A stretch of DNA of 64,000 nt from Crotophaga sulcirostris (lineage: Eukaryota; Chordata; Aves; Cuculiformes; Crotophagidae), in assembly GCA_013397455.1 (NCBI GenBank), contig VYZB01000274.1, positions 1 through 64,000 of the forward strand, read 5' to 3'. Positions 35,095 through 46,200 of this stretch are shown one piece after another. The notes beneath the pieces were generated by a model. The model worked only from the letters and a program-made list of their open reading frames with translations, had not been told where the DNA came from and ran no database searches. The first letter of the stretch is position 1. Every line of letters starts with the position of its first letter. The position numbers and the translations under genes were made by a program.

Positions 35095-36138
35095 CTAGTG
35101 CGGGCAGCAGCGTTGTCTCTTGCAGGGCTGGGTAGAGGTCTGGGATGTGGGGCCCCTCCTCTTTGGGGCATGCCGGGGCCCGCTGGGTGAGTGGTCCCTG
35201 TCCTGGCTGGGAGCTGAGGGGCTGTGGCTGTGACCTGCTGCTACCACTGCCTCCTCCAGCTCCTCCTGGGACTGCTCCTGCTCTGCAGGGACGGGTGCAA
35301 ATGGAGAGTGGCCGAGACTCCCGCAGAGGACAGCTGCTGATGTGGTGGGCTCATCCTCGACCTCAGAGCCTGCAGGGCTGCTGGAGGAGGCCAGGATGGA
35401 GGCTGGAGTCCCCTGTGTGGAGCTGGTGGAGCTGGAGATGGCTGCAGGGCTGTCCTCCTCCTCCTCAGCAGCATCAGTGTGTATCAGCCACCAGGCCTCG
35501 TTGCTGGAGCGGAACAGAATGAGAGTGACAAGGTCCTGGACCAGCTCTTGTGTATGTAGCTGGAGGATGGGCTCCAGCAACAGGACCATGGTGTCCTCAT
35601 CCGTGCCGTAGCTGCACAGGGCTTGGCGGATGCTACTTTCTGCAATGCTTGCCATCCTCTCCTGGGCCCCATTTGTTTCCTCCAGCTCGTGATGCAGCCA
35701 GGGCAGCACTGGATTGAGGAGGTGTTGATATCTTTGCAGAAGTTCTGCCCAGATGTTATACTGGAGGCCAGCAGAGAACTCTGACCTCATCGCCCCCTCG
35801 TCATCTGGGGACAGTATCCCCCGTGGAGAGGACGGAGGGGACGCCATGGGGAGATGGGAGCTGTTTTCAACCAGGTGGCCAAGGGCTATTTCCTCCTGGC
35901 TGCTGTCATCTGGTGACTCTGGGTGGGCTGTGACATCAACCTCTACAAATTCCACTTCTTCTTGCACCCAGATCTTGACTCTCTCTACCCGTCCTCTGCA
36001 GACTGGGCACTCTGGTTTCATCTGTGCCCAACGCAGGATGCAGTCCTTGCAGAACTGGTGACAGCAGGGCATCACATGGGCAATGTCACCTGGAGCATTG
36101 CAGCAGACAGGGCAGATCCAGTCTCTCTCCGTGGACAT
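35095..36138 (-). CDS. Topors-like RING-finger E3 ubiquitin ligase
   Basis: This 347-residue protein is encoded in one exon. Residues 9-47 form a complete C3HC4 RING: C9, C12, C25, H27, C30, C33, C44 and C47. Residues about 125-222 look helical (WAELLQRYQHLLNPVLPWL, LLEPILQLHTQELVQDL, NEAWWLIH) and resemble the conserved region after the RING in TOPORS, a nuclear ubiquitin and SUMO E3 ligase. An acidic/Ser-rich linker follows (AEEEEDS at 224-230). The C-terminus is basic (K326-R328, K340-R343), a possible nuclear signal. The start is the first ATG of the frame, three bases inside a predicted splice acceptor (CTCTCCACAG). The upstream in-frame extension has no ATG. It is far shorter than vertebrate TOPORS itself (about 1000 residues). 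By the family it should transfer ubiquitin; its substrate is unknown. No frameshift or stop is seen. Confidence 0.82.
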   Translation of the reverse strand: MSTERDWICPVCCNAPGDIAHVMPCCHQFCKDCILRWAQMKPECPVCRGRVERVKIWVQEEVEFVEVDVTAHPESPDDSSQEEIALGHLVENSSHLPMASPPSSPRGILSPDDEGAMRSEFSAGLQYNIWAELLQRYQHLLNPVLPWLHHELEETNGAQERMASIAESSIRQALCSYGTDEDTMVLLLEPILQLHTQELVQDLVTLILFRSSNEAWWLIHTDAAEEEEDSPAAISSSTSSTQGTPASILASSSSPAGSEVEDEPTTSAAVLCGSLGHSPFAPVPAEQEQSQEELEEAVVAAGHSHSPSAPSQDRDHSPSGPRHAPKRRGPTSQTSTQPCKRQRCCPH

Positions 36139-36141
36139 GGC
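36139..36141 (-). promoter_or_regulatory. Splice acceptor just before the RING-gene start codon
   Basis: On the minus strand a pyrimidine-rich stretch ends in CTCTCCACAG, with the AG at 36142-36141. Two C residues and then the ATG follow. This places the whole coding sequence in the second exon and supports the chosen start. Confidence 0.75.
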
Positions 36142-36371
36142 TGTGGAGAGTTGAGGATGAGAAGCTGCTCCCCTCCCCTTTCCTGGTGCTCGCGCTGCCA
36201 AAGGCTGTCACACTCTGTCAAGTGGAGAGAAGCCACAGTCACTCACTGTCCAGGGGAGGGCACGGGAGGAAGAAATGCTCAGGACCCTCGAGAAGTACAC
36301 TGTCCAGGCTTCTCGAGGCCCAGCACCCACCCCACGGCCACCCCAGAGGGACGTTTCCCCACACAGCTCAC
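36141..36371 (-). other. Predicted 231-bp 5' UTR intron of the RING gene
   Basis: The donor is GCAG/GTGAGC (minus strand, junction between 36372 and 36371), and the acceptor ends in CACAG at 36141. Both fit the vertebrate GT-AG consensus well. An intron in the 5' UTR means the gene is not a simple processed retrocopy. Confidence 0.65.
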
Positions 36372-36430
36372 CTGCACTGCTGCTGCGAGCACCGCGGTGC
36401 CTGGCCGCCTGAACCAGGTAGGGCTCAAAG
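36372..36430 (-). other. Predicted 5' non-coding exon of the RING gene (start approximate)
   Basis: The exon ends at the donor at 36372. Its 5' limit is unknown and is placed where similarity to the 34.5-kb copy ends. No TATA box is evident just upstream, so the promoter is probably of the GC-rich dispersed kind. Confidence 0.5.
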
Positions 36431-39306
36431 TAGAGTAAAATAATCACGTTGGCCATTGAATTAGAGTTGCTGAATACATGCTATCCTTCTGCATTGCTCT
36501 ACTACGAAATCTATTGCTGTGGGACATGTCCACCCTACATTCAGCACTTGCCATTTTCCCAGTTCATATAATCAACCAGACCTCTTTCCAGTCCTTTTCT
36601 ATGCTTATCTGCTTCATCTAATTTAGAGCCAAACCTCTCAAAATCAAGCACCACTATGTAATTCACAGTCCATGCCATGATTCTCATGACCAAATAGAAG
36701 AAATAATGTTTCCACTACTTTTGCTGTGGAGGTGTGCTATGGAGCCAAGTCTTCAAGAGCACCAGGGACAGTGAAAATTTCGTGCAGCAGTGGTTTGCAA
36801 AAGTTGATAGTCCTGAAGTGGGCATTACATGGCCTGTATCTAGAACTCGAAGAGAAGTTGTGCTTGAGAAAATAATCGCCGGAGCTACCTAATTCCACAC
36901 TAACTTTGCTTCCTTTTCTAAGCAGAGGTACTCATCAAGGGAAGTTCTTTCCTACTCACCCTCATGACCAAGCTGATAATTTTACAATTTGCAATACATT
37001 ACTTAACCCTTATAATACCTAATATGACCTACAGTTTAAGGGTATATTTAAGGTAAAGTAAGGATTCTGCTGAGATCAGAAAAGTCATTTCACCAGCCCT
37101 AAGTCCACTGCCAAACTGCCAAATCAGTCTATCCAAAGTTTTGCATGGGTAACAACTTTCTTGTGGGAAACAACACTCAATATCTGTTCCTGGAAGTCTT
37201 AAACCAAATATAAAATGTTGCTCTACGCTGGGTGCTGCTAGTTCAATTACCTGAATTCACCTGATTACCCAGGATGTATGTCCTTGGTATATCCAAATCC
37301 TTGGTGAGTAAACCCTGAGAAAATACAAAGTTAACATCAATCCCAGTGTCTTATCTGTACATCTCAGAAACGTATCTGCACATCACTCCTGTATACCCCT
37401 ATGGAACAAAGCTTTGAAAAATACGCCTCTAAAGGAAGGCAGTAATTATACCATAGCAATGGCATTTAAACTCCCATTTAGCTCTGCTCAACTAGAATCA
37501 TGAATGCAATGTTGAATTAGGATTTTGAATTCCATGTACAATCTGACTTTCAGCAGTGGGACAAATTTCCCAGAGAGACACTGGATGACTTTCCTCTTCT
37601 GCAGTCAACAGTCTGCCTTTGAAAACTAGTGGAAGTATTGTTAACATCCCTGACAGACCTCAGACAACTGATCATTATTATAATAAATACTGCCAAAGGT
37701 TTGTCTTTCATGAAGAGCTGCTATCCATTACAAGAGTAACTATTCATGTTTTATTTAAAAGCAAATGAAATATTTGCATAAAACTTACATCAAAATTGAA
37801 GAATGAGTTCGGTTCATCTGCTGGCACATTTAATTTGTGCTGGGTATTTTCCTCCTTGGCTATTTTAAAGAACTTTGAAATGCACAGAACAAGTGCTGGC
37901 TATTGGAGTGAGGCGTATTTCCTCGTGTCATTGAGGAAATAAAATATTCAAATAACTTAAAATATTCAAAAGTAAAGTGAAATACTTCCAATTCTGTAAT
38001 GTAAGACTGTCAATAAAACCTTACTGCTCTCTTTGATAAGGGGATTTGGGACAATAAATGCTACCCTACATATCAATTCGATTTGTTTTGCAGCTTCAGT
38101 TCCAGGAACAAAAAAAAAATATGTTCCCATGAATGCAAATACAGAATTCGTTAAGACAAGATATCATTTGTCACTAGCTAGTATTTGGAAGGGATATGTT
38201 AATATACAAACCAAGACATCTCAGAAGATTCCCTGCATTATGAGATAAGTGATAAACACGCAATTAAGAGACAAAAGACAGCCAATATAAAATGGGATTT
38301 CAGAATAAGAATCTGTTGAAATCATCTGCAATACAAACCTGAACAGGAAATACAACTATTAGCAAAGGCTGGAAGAAAACAAAATATTATGAGTACTGCA
38401 AAGCCTATGCCTGGCCCCCACATGCTCAGGTCAGGGGAAATTAATAGTTTCCCATGGAAATGAGAGATACCAAAAGTTACCATCCTACATGAGAATAAAT
38501 ATGTCATCTTTAAAGTTTTTCATTTAAGAAATAAAATAAAGATTTCTATAATAAAAATACCATTAGGTCTGTAAAAAAAATTACTGCTTTTTCTTCTCTT
38601 ATCGTAAATACCAAAGAAGAAAGTCTGGTGGTGACAGGGGGGCACAGAACTGATGTCATCTTGTGTGTCACAAAAGATGGAACAGCCCTGGAACTTGACT
38701 AAGCTAGGATGCCACATGAGCATCAAAATTGGCAGCAAGTGGACAGGTTGGTACAGTTCTTTCACAACTTTACACCTGAAACTCTGGTAGTGCGAGTTCG
38801 TGAGGCGTTAATGTCTCACTAGCACTTGCTAGAAGTTGCAGGCATAAAATGCGAGATGTGTCTTTAATAGAAGTCTGATGGACTGTTCCCAGGCTGAGCA
38901 TTATTAGTCCTTCTCCAGTTACTGGAGCCACAGGAATGAACACGGACCTTGATAATACTTTCACCATCCAGTAAACTACACAGATTACAGGAGCCAGATC
39001 CTGTATACTAGCCTGGGACATTTTGGAAAAACAGATGAAAACACTGTAGAGAGATCATTATGAAGAAGAAATTTCTATACTGATGCAGATCCCTAAGACC
39101 TGTGTATGCCTTTAAGTGTTTCCTCCTGCTGCTACCAGGTCCATCAAAAAAGAAGAAAAAAACACTCATTCTAACAAGATTATAGTAACAAGGCAGTACG
39201 GAGCACCTTACCCCTCATTCACATGCCTGCCACTTCCACCTATATGAAGAACGTTCTCCAAACAATCTGGTTAGAGCCTGGTTTTAGTTATTATTTTTAA
39301 TTTAGA
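36431..39306. other. Unassigned AT-rich DNA
   Basis: This is the upstream flank of the RING gene on the minus strand. No exon or mobile element was recognised in 2.9 kb, and frames are short and featureless. Confidence 0.4.
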
Positions 39307-39386
39307 TGATGGGTTGGTGTTAGTGCTGGGTTATAGGTTGGACTTGACGATCTCAGAGGTCCTTTCCAACCTTGTGATACTGTGAT
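39307..39386 (+). mobile_element. CR1 retrotransposon, 3' tail fragment
   Basis: The 80-bp tail only is present: GGGTTGGTGTTAGTGCTGGG, GGTTGGACTTGACGATCTC, GGTCCTTTCCAACC and ATACTGTG octamers. It is the same tail type as the copies at 4.7, 24.1 and 29.5 kb. Confidence 0.92.
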
Positions 39387-42300
39387 CTAGCAATTCGTTT
39401 TGCAATGTAGTGGACTGTGTTCTGTTCAACAGCTGATTTTGGCTCTGTAATAATTTGGTTTTGTGATGAAAGATCTTCAAGGTCAATAAAGATGAGCAAA
39501 GAATGTTCAAATGGTTTAGAATAGGAATTTAAAAATAAAATGGACAAGTAAACAACATATTTCTCTCAGTTTTCTCTTAGTAGTGTGTAGACACATTATT
39601 TGCATTGGCACTTGCATGCTGACAGCATCTGTGCCATATTTTCCCTTGCAAGTAGCAAAAGGAAGGTTGGAATTAATATTTGTTTAAACCTTTCTTTAAG
39701 CTAGGTTTATATAGTACACACCAAACAAGCAAGCATAAACTAAAATCTGCTAAAGCCTTGCTTTTCACCTCTTTTCCAGAGCAAATGCTGAATGTGTTTC
39801 ATATTTGTCATCATGTAACATCAGGAGACTAGAATGCTGTACATGGCACTACTCTATTACTAAAGAGCAAAGATAGGCAGCTCTAACCAGATGAAAAACA
39901 AGTTGGTTTTAGCGTTGGGTTTTATTCTTGCACCAGCCTGATAACTATCCAAATGCATTGTCAAAGAATTTAGCATTTTGTTTACCAAATGTTTTTACTA
40001 AAGGTTGCTCATTTATTGCCTCTCTGTTGTTTTCCCAGAGAAATCTTTTGGGATAGCAAGGACAGCTGGCTTCCTCCCCAGGCATACTGCTCATGTGTTT
40101 GGGCTTCTCTGGCTTTGTAAAAGCTATCCCAATTTAACCTTTATGGTGAGAAGAGACTGTTGTACAGCAGGCTGTCAGTGCAGACTTCATTGTGCTCCTT
40201 ACTCTGGATGGTTGGGAAGTTTCCAGGCATCATACTGTGCAGGGGATTTTATGTATAAAGAATATATCTCCTCAAAGCTACATTCAACTAGTCCATCAGT
40301 GTAATTTCCAGCTTAAGCCTACCTGCTCCACAGTAGTTTTGCTTGCTTGATTTGTTTTGGATTTTTAGATCTGACATGATTTATACCCAGTTTCTGATGT
40401 CCTAGCTCTGGCTGACGAGTCCTTGACTTGTCAGGTCTGTACCATTCCTTGCAATAACACAAGTCAAGTTCTCACATGCTGGTTCTTACTAGTTAAGAAC
40501 ACCTGTTTTTCATGTGCTGACTCCTCTAAGTAATTTCATGCAACAGCTCATTTTAACACCCCGACTTTGAACAACACTAAAACAATGTTATAGTTCCAGA
40601 TAAATTTCCATCTACATCAAAAGAACTGTTTGTGATTCCTTACCCTCCTCTATGCAAAAGTAACAAAGAGTTCAGCACAGACTAATTTGTTTTGTTTTCT
40701 TCACTTGTCTCTGACTGAGGAAAATATAGAAGACCCCTGGAGACCAGAAAGAAGCTGAGAGAAACAAAAAGTTCAAAACACAGTTTGAACACATCTGTTT
40801 ATCTCCTATGCTACCAGGCTCCCTGCCCTAGCAAGATATCCTACAAATATAAGGACTGTAGATGGCTCCCTGACTAACTCTGGGTCTGTTGTCATTTTCA
40901 GTTTGATAGGAGCACCAAAAAGGTGAGTAGTCACTACAGGAAAGTAGGTGGCTGTATAGGAGTGAGAAAACACAGGCCTTGCTGAAAAGACGCTGACCAC
41001 AGAAAGAACATGATAAAGCAAGATCCAGTCGGTGAGAAGACTTTATAAACACTATGAATCACAAACATTGCTTTTGCGAATACTTACATCATCCGCCATA
41101 TCTGTTTACATCCATCATCTTGGAGACAAATCCTCAGGAAACCATGTGCGGTTCGTTCTGCTCTTTATTGAACTGCTCAGTTTGCAGTGCACTGTCTCTG
41201 CCTGTCTTAGACTACAAGCTCCTGGGGAGGCAGAACTTTATCAGGTTGCTTTGTTTTTCTAATTTTAGATACCAGCCAGAGAGTATCAGAGGACAGGTAG
41301 CCATGAGACACTGAATCTGGAAAGAAAAATCTTCAGTGATTACATGCAGGGAAAAATGAAGTCAGATCTATAGCCAGAACTCCCTGTTGCCTTACTGCTT
41401 TTGAGTTGGTACTAGTCAGCATGACAATCACTTTCACCTGCTTTTTATAAACGTAAATTAAGACCAAACTGAAAAGGCAGTGGTCATTTAGCCTGCTCCT
41501 TGAAGTGTGTTTACACACCTGTTCCCAATGCAACATAAAGTGTACTGATGACAACAGAAACAAAGCAGTATGCTGATGTATGCCTACATCAATGGAATGC
41601 TTCTCTGTCAGATCTTTTGGAGTGTATCTCTGCCACCCTGTCAGTTGCATAAATATATTCTTAAAAATAAAATTAAAATCAGATCCTTGCATTGCACTCC
41701 ATAGGTAGTTTTGCACATTTTTATCTAGACTGTTCAAGGGCACAGGTCAAGAGAGCTTCAAAAATACCGTTTGTGGTCAAGTAATCAGGGGAATATTAGC
41801 GAGAAGTTGTCACTCATTAGAGTAAAACACAAAATGCAGCCTGTTTTTTCCAGCCCTTATTGTAAGAAGTAATTGCTGTTCTAGCATCTAATGCAAAAAC
41901 AGTTGTCTTTTCTGGCAGCTAATCCCTGGCAGATGGAGACACAAGTTTGCAGCTTAGTGCATTAGTGATTCTTTATTGTATTGGTTGTGTGGTAATACCA
42001 AGTACAGAGCAAATGCACCACACATCAGCAGGGCACAACCAGTGAATAATAAAGCAGTCAGATAACACCTCACAGACACTACTTTCTTTCACTACATATA
42101 CACATTCTTGTTAGGGCTTCTGCTCCAGACTTTTCCCCACTGACCACAGCAAGCCTTTCTCACTGCCTTCCTCTCATGTGGTCAGCTATTTTCCTGAATA
42201 TTGCAGAACGTGACAACTGTCAGACTTCTCCCTTTCTGAAAGAAGCAGATACAGTGATGAGAAGGTTTAGAAGTTACTAACACTCCATCCCTCTTCAGAG

Positions 42301-43172
42301 CTAGCCAGTTTGTGCACCTGAAGAAACTCTGTTTGTAAGAAATGAGACCAAAATACTCTCTTTACAGTTTGGTGAGCGCTTTTTTCCCCCAGCATTATGT
42401 TCCAGACCAGAAGAACGTTTTTTCTTCAGCTTCATGACTTGCTCCCACAACAAAGCAGATTTCTGAAAACCAAGCATGTCTGAGGGGCAGCAAAGGGGAT
42501 ATTCCAGGCATGCAGGGACACTCCAGATTGCTCTACAACTAGGTATGCTCTTGCCTTTGGCATAGCATGCAGTACTAAGAACCAAGTGATAAAATAATAC
42601 TAAGTTACATGCCTCCATGCGTCCCCTAGAGCTCCACAAATTCATCTTAAGTAATGTTTCTCTTGAGATTACTCCAGATTTGTGAGTTTAAGCGGATCAT
42701 GCAAGAGAATTAGTAAACCTGCAGATAGAAACCTTTATTAAGAAACCCTGAAAACACTGCTGGCTGAATGACCTCATAAAATCAAAAGGAGTATGAAAGT
42801 TTTTGCACTGTTACTAGAAAACACTCTTGAGTGTCATGAGGGAATAAATATCAGAACAGGTCTGAAAATAGTTATTCTTCCACTGATTGCACATGTTTTC
42901 ACTGGTCACAGGCAAGCAGCAGGAAGCCAGAGTCAGGAAAAACTCTGCTGTATCTGCAAATGTAATCATGTCCATCAGGACCCATTGTTCTTTAAGGAAA
43001 ATGCCTTGTATATGAAGTATGAAAAAGTATAGTTTGGAAAGAAGCAGCATCTCCCTTCACAACTCAGTCTACAGATTGGTAGTTGAACACATGTCCATTT
43101 GGTACTGTGACTCAGGCCAGTCATTGATTTCTTGTCTCCCTGCTATTGCTGGTGTTACTGTGTCGGGTTTTG

Positions 43173-43174
<2 letters not shown>
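39387..43174. other. Unassigned DNA
   Basis: No recognised element or exon. The frame at 41333-41743 (minus, 136 codons) has no domain. The sequence is otherwise ordinary AT-rich background. Confidence 0.4.
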
Positions 43175-43208
<34 letters not shown>

Positions 43209-43209
43209 N

Positions 43210-43288
<79 letters not shown>
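43175..43288. repeat. Poly-G run of 114 positions with one N
   Basis: An uninterrupted G homopolymer runs from 43175 to 43288 except for an N at 43209. A natural G run this long is very unlikely to be stable or sequenced correctly. The single N suggests a collapsed gap or a poly-G sequencing artefact, perhaps replacing a real G-rich microsatellite or a larger missing segment. The polyglycine frames over it are not genes. Confidence 0.95.
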
Positions 43289-43290
<2 letters not shown>

Positions 43291-46200
43291 TTGGAGCTAA
43301 AAGTGTGTTTTGCTTCAGCAGTCTGGGCTATTTTCTTGTTTTAATAAATTCTAACATCCCTTCTGGTGCCTAGAGCATTTTTCAAAAAAAATTCATTCAG
43401 TAACAGAAAGCTCAACCAGGAAAGCCTTACTGTGCTGGGCAGGATGTGTGCTTGGCCCATGATGATTCTTGAGAGCAGAAGCGAAGCGCAAGGAAACACA
43501 GCTTCAAATCTGCACACTCGTCCCCTTGAGCTCTGACAGAGCTGTGGAAAGAAAATTTTCAAAGTATTTTAAATATTTTAAGCCATACTCCCTATTCCTG
43601 TTGGCGATGCTTTTGTTCCCTAAAAAGTTTGAGTATGGTCTGAGACCTGCTCCTGCAGATAGTGCTTCAGAGGCTCTCACAAGGCTGATGCTGCACCTCT
43701 GGTCCCCTGGAGGAAAATAAACATAATTGCTTGCTTCTTCCATTCCCCGCTCCATGTGCTCTTAGCATCATACTTGGCCTCGGACTGCTGCTGGTTCCTT
43801 CTGTACTGCCCTCTTCACACACAGACACTCCTGGATCAGCACCAGAGTGCACAGTTCAGGTGCTTTCTAAAAAGAGGCAAGAGGACAAAACATCTATCCT
43901 CAGCCCGTGACTGGAGATGTTGGAGAGTAACCAGAGTGATCTTTGAACGTGGTAGCTTTGCTTAAGCTAGCTGAATAAGTCTAGCAATGTGGAAAAAAGT
44001 TTGGTTTATGGCACAGGACTGTAATCTGGCTTGTCTGCAGGAGTCGTTGTAGACACCCTGATTTCGATAATCTTGCTTAACAGTAGAACTGGTTTTACAT
44101 CTCTACTGCTGCCATTCCCCAAAATATGCCACAAACTTATTCAGCTAGTTTTCGTTCAGTCTTATTTTCATGTCCTAACAATGTAGTTGGGATGGTACAT
44201 TAGGTCTGGAAAAAGGGAGAGGAAGGCCAACAGGGAAAAGGAAAAAAAGGTGCAACTATAGCTCAGAAAGCCACAAATGCCTCAAACAGGATCTACACTT
44301 CCCATGCCAGAATGTTTTGTAACCTGGTCCTGAGCAGTTTCTCTGCACATCAGTAGCTTGTTGGCTTAATGCTGATTTCCACCATGGTTTTACCTTCAAC
44401 TCACAAGGTTACCATGGAAACTTATATGCCTGAGAAACTGGGAAGATGCAGCTGTAGGACTGGAGAATACATAAATCAGCAGGCAGGGAAGTAAGTCAGA
44501 AATAATTAAAGGATTCAGATGTGCATCTTTTCATTAAAGCCATACCTGAATGGATTTAAGAGGGTAAGAAATATGCCTTATCTTTGCGAATCCATGAGAT
44601 ATACAGAAGCAGGGCACAGGGCAGCTAAGAAGATGCTGAGCTATAATCTAGAGAGCACAAGTAAGATAAAATCTTCTTGCATGAAAATGTCTGATTATTA
44701 ACATCATCCTGGAGTCTGATAAACATCCAGCTTTCCCCAAGCTATCCCACGAAATATTTCTGGCTTTTCTACCCTTGACACAGCAATCAACTTCCCTCTT
44801 TTCCAGTAGCATAAATTAGTTTTAAGCAGTATCTCATAAAGGAGTAACTCTCCTGTGTCTTCCTTCCTCCCACTCTGTACTCTTTCCCCCTTCTTCCTTC
44901 TCTACTTCATGCAGTCCAACAAACCGGAATTTGATTGGCTGGATTGACCCAATATGTGCCCTTGGGGACGCACTATATGGCAGCACCTTTTTTTTTCTAA
45001 AAGTGACAGTCTGCACAAAGAGAAGGGGATTTTGCCCCTGTCAGTGACACAACTGTCAGAAACTAGCAGCAGTATAGAGTAGCCCATGCTCTGTGAGTCA
45101 CAGACAAAAGACTCAGGAATGAGGTGTTACAAAAGTGGACTTAGTTGTTTTCCTCCCTCAATTGTTTACCACTGCACTTAGTATGAAAAAAATTAGTGCC
45201 TCCATTTAATGAATAAGGTAAAATACTTTACATGGTTGTCTTGATTAAGTCACTGATGCTCCTGAAAGGATTTAGATACATGAAGAATTAAGCTGGTTGC
45301 TTAGGAAAGCACCTTCTTGCCTTCTCTCCTGTGTACCTGACTCTCAGCTACAGCAGCCTTTCTGCTGGCTGGCAGTTCCATGCTCACAGCATCAGCTGCA
45401 TAGAGTAAATCTTGGGAATAAAACTAAAGACTGCGTTCCTTCTTTCCTGAGAACTGAAACCAACTTGTTTCTCAGTGTCCTTCAGGTGGGCACAGTTGCA
45501 GTTTTACAATCCCAGTTTAAAACGTGGGGTTTTTTTTTTGTCAAGGGCAAGGCACCATACAGCCTTACTTTCAATGATGTCTCAGGAGACTGGAGCTTAA
45601 AATCATACCACTTGCAATTACTTTTTCTAGGACACAGTAGATACAGCCTGTGCTTAGACAAACAAAAAGGAACTCCTTCTGTTTCTAACTAGGCCCTTTG
45701 ATCACTTTATTGCTTAACAAGTTGTTATTATTATTTTAGCAACTGTCCTTAAACCTTTGCTGTGGTGAAGTCTTATCTTCCACAGCCATCCTTGTGAAAA
45801 TAGAGTCTCTGCCTTTGCAAAATTTTCTTTTTTTTGTCTGAGTTGTTCATGGTGTCAATGTTTTATGGAAATACTGGAGTTTTCATTAATTGGGCATTTG
45901 CACAGCAAAGCTCTTTGACTTCATGTACAAGGGAGTGAGAAGCAGAAATTGCCATTGAAGACAAAAAGAAAATGATACCTGGTAATGTGAAAAATGCAGC
46001 TTGCAGGGATTCACATCATCAGGAAAGTCAATTTGTAGCAAATCACTATGCCAGAAGAGGCAGGAGAGGTATGCTTCACATACAGCATGCCTGCACTTCT
46101 CCAGTCTAATATATTAATGTTTCAGTTACTCATTCTTCCTAGAGTTGACCCAAATTCATAATTATTCTTAATCTTTTCCCCAAATTTGGAAAGTTTCCAT

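Noticed and set aside
35145..36443. Plus-strand frames up to 171 codons opposite the RING gene
   Set aside because: Antisense shadows of a G+C-rich coding exon; the RING motif is only on the minus strand.
43019..43373. Polyglycine-encoding frames
   Set aside because: They are translations of the poly-G/N artefact, with no start context, domain or conservation expected.
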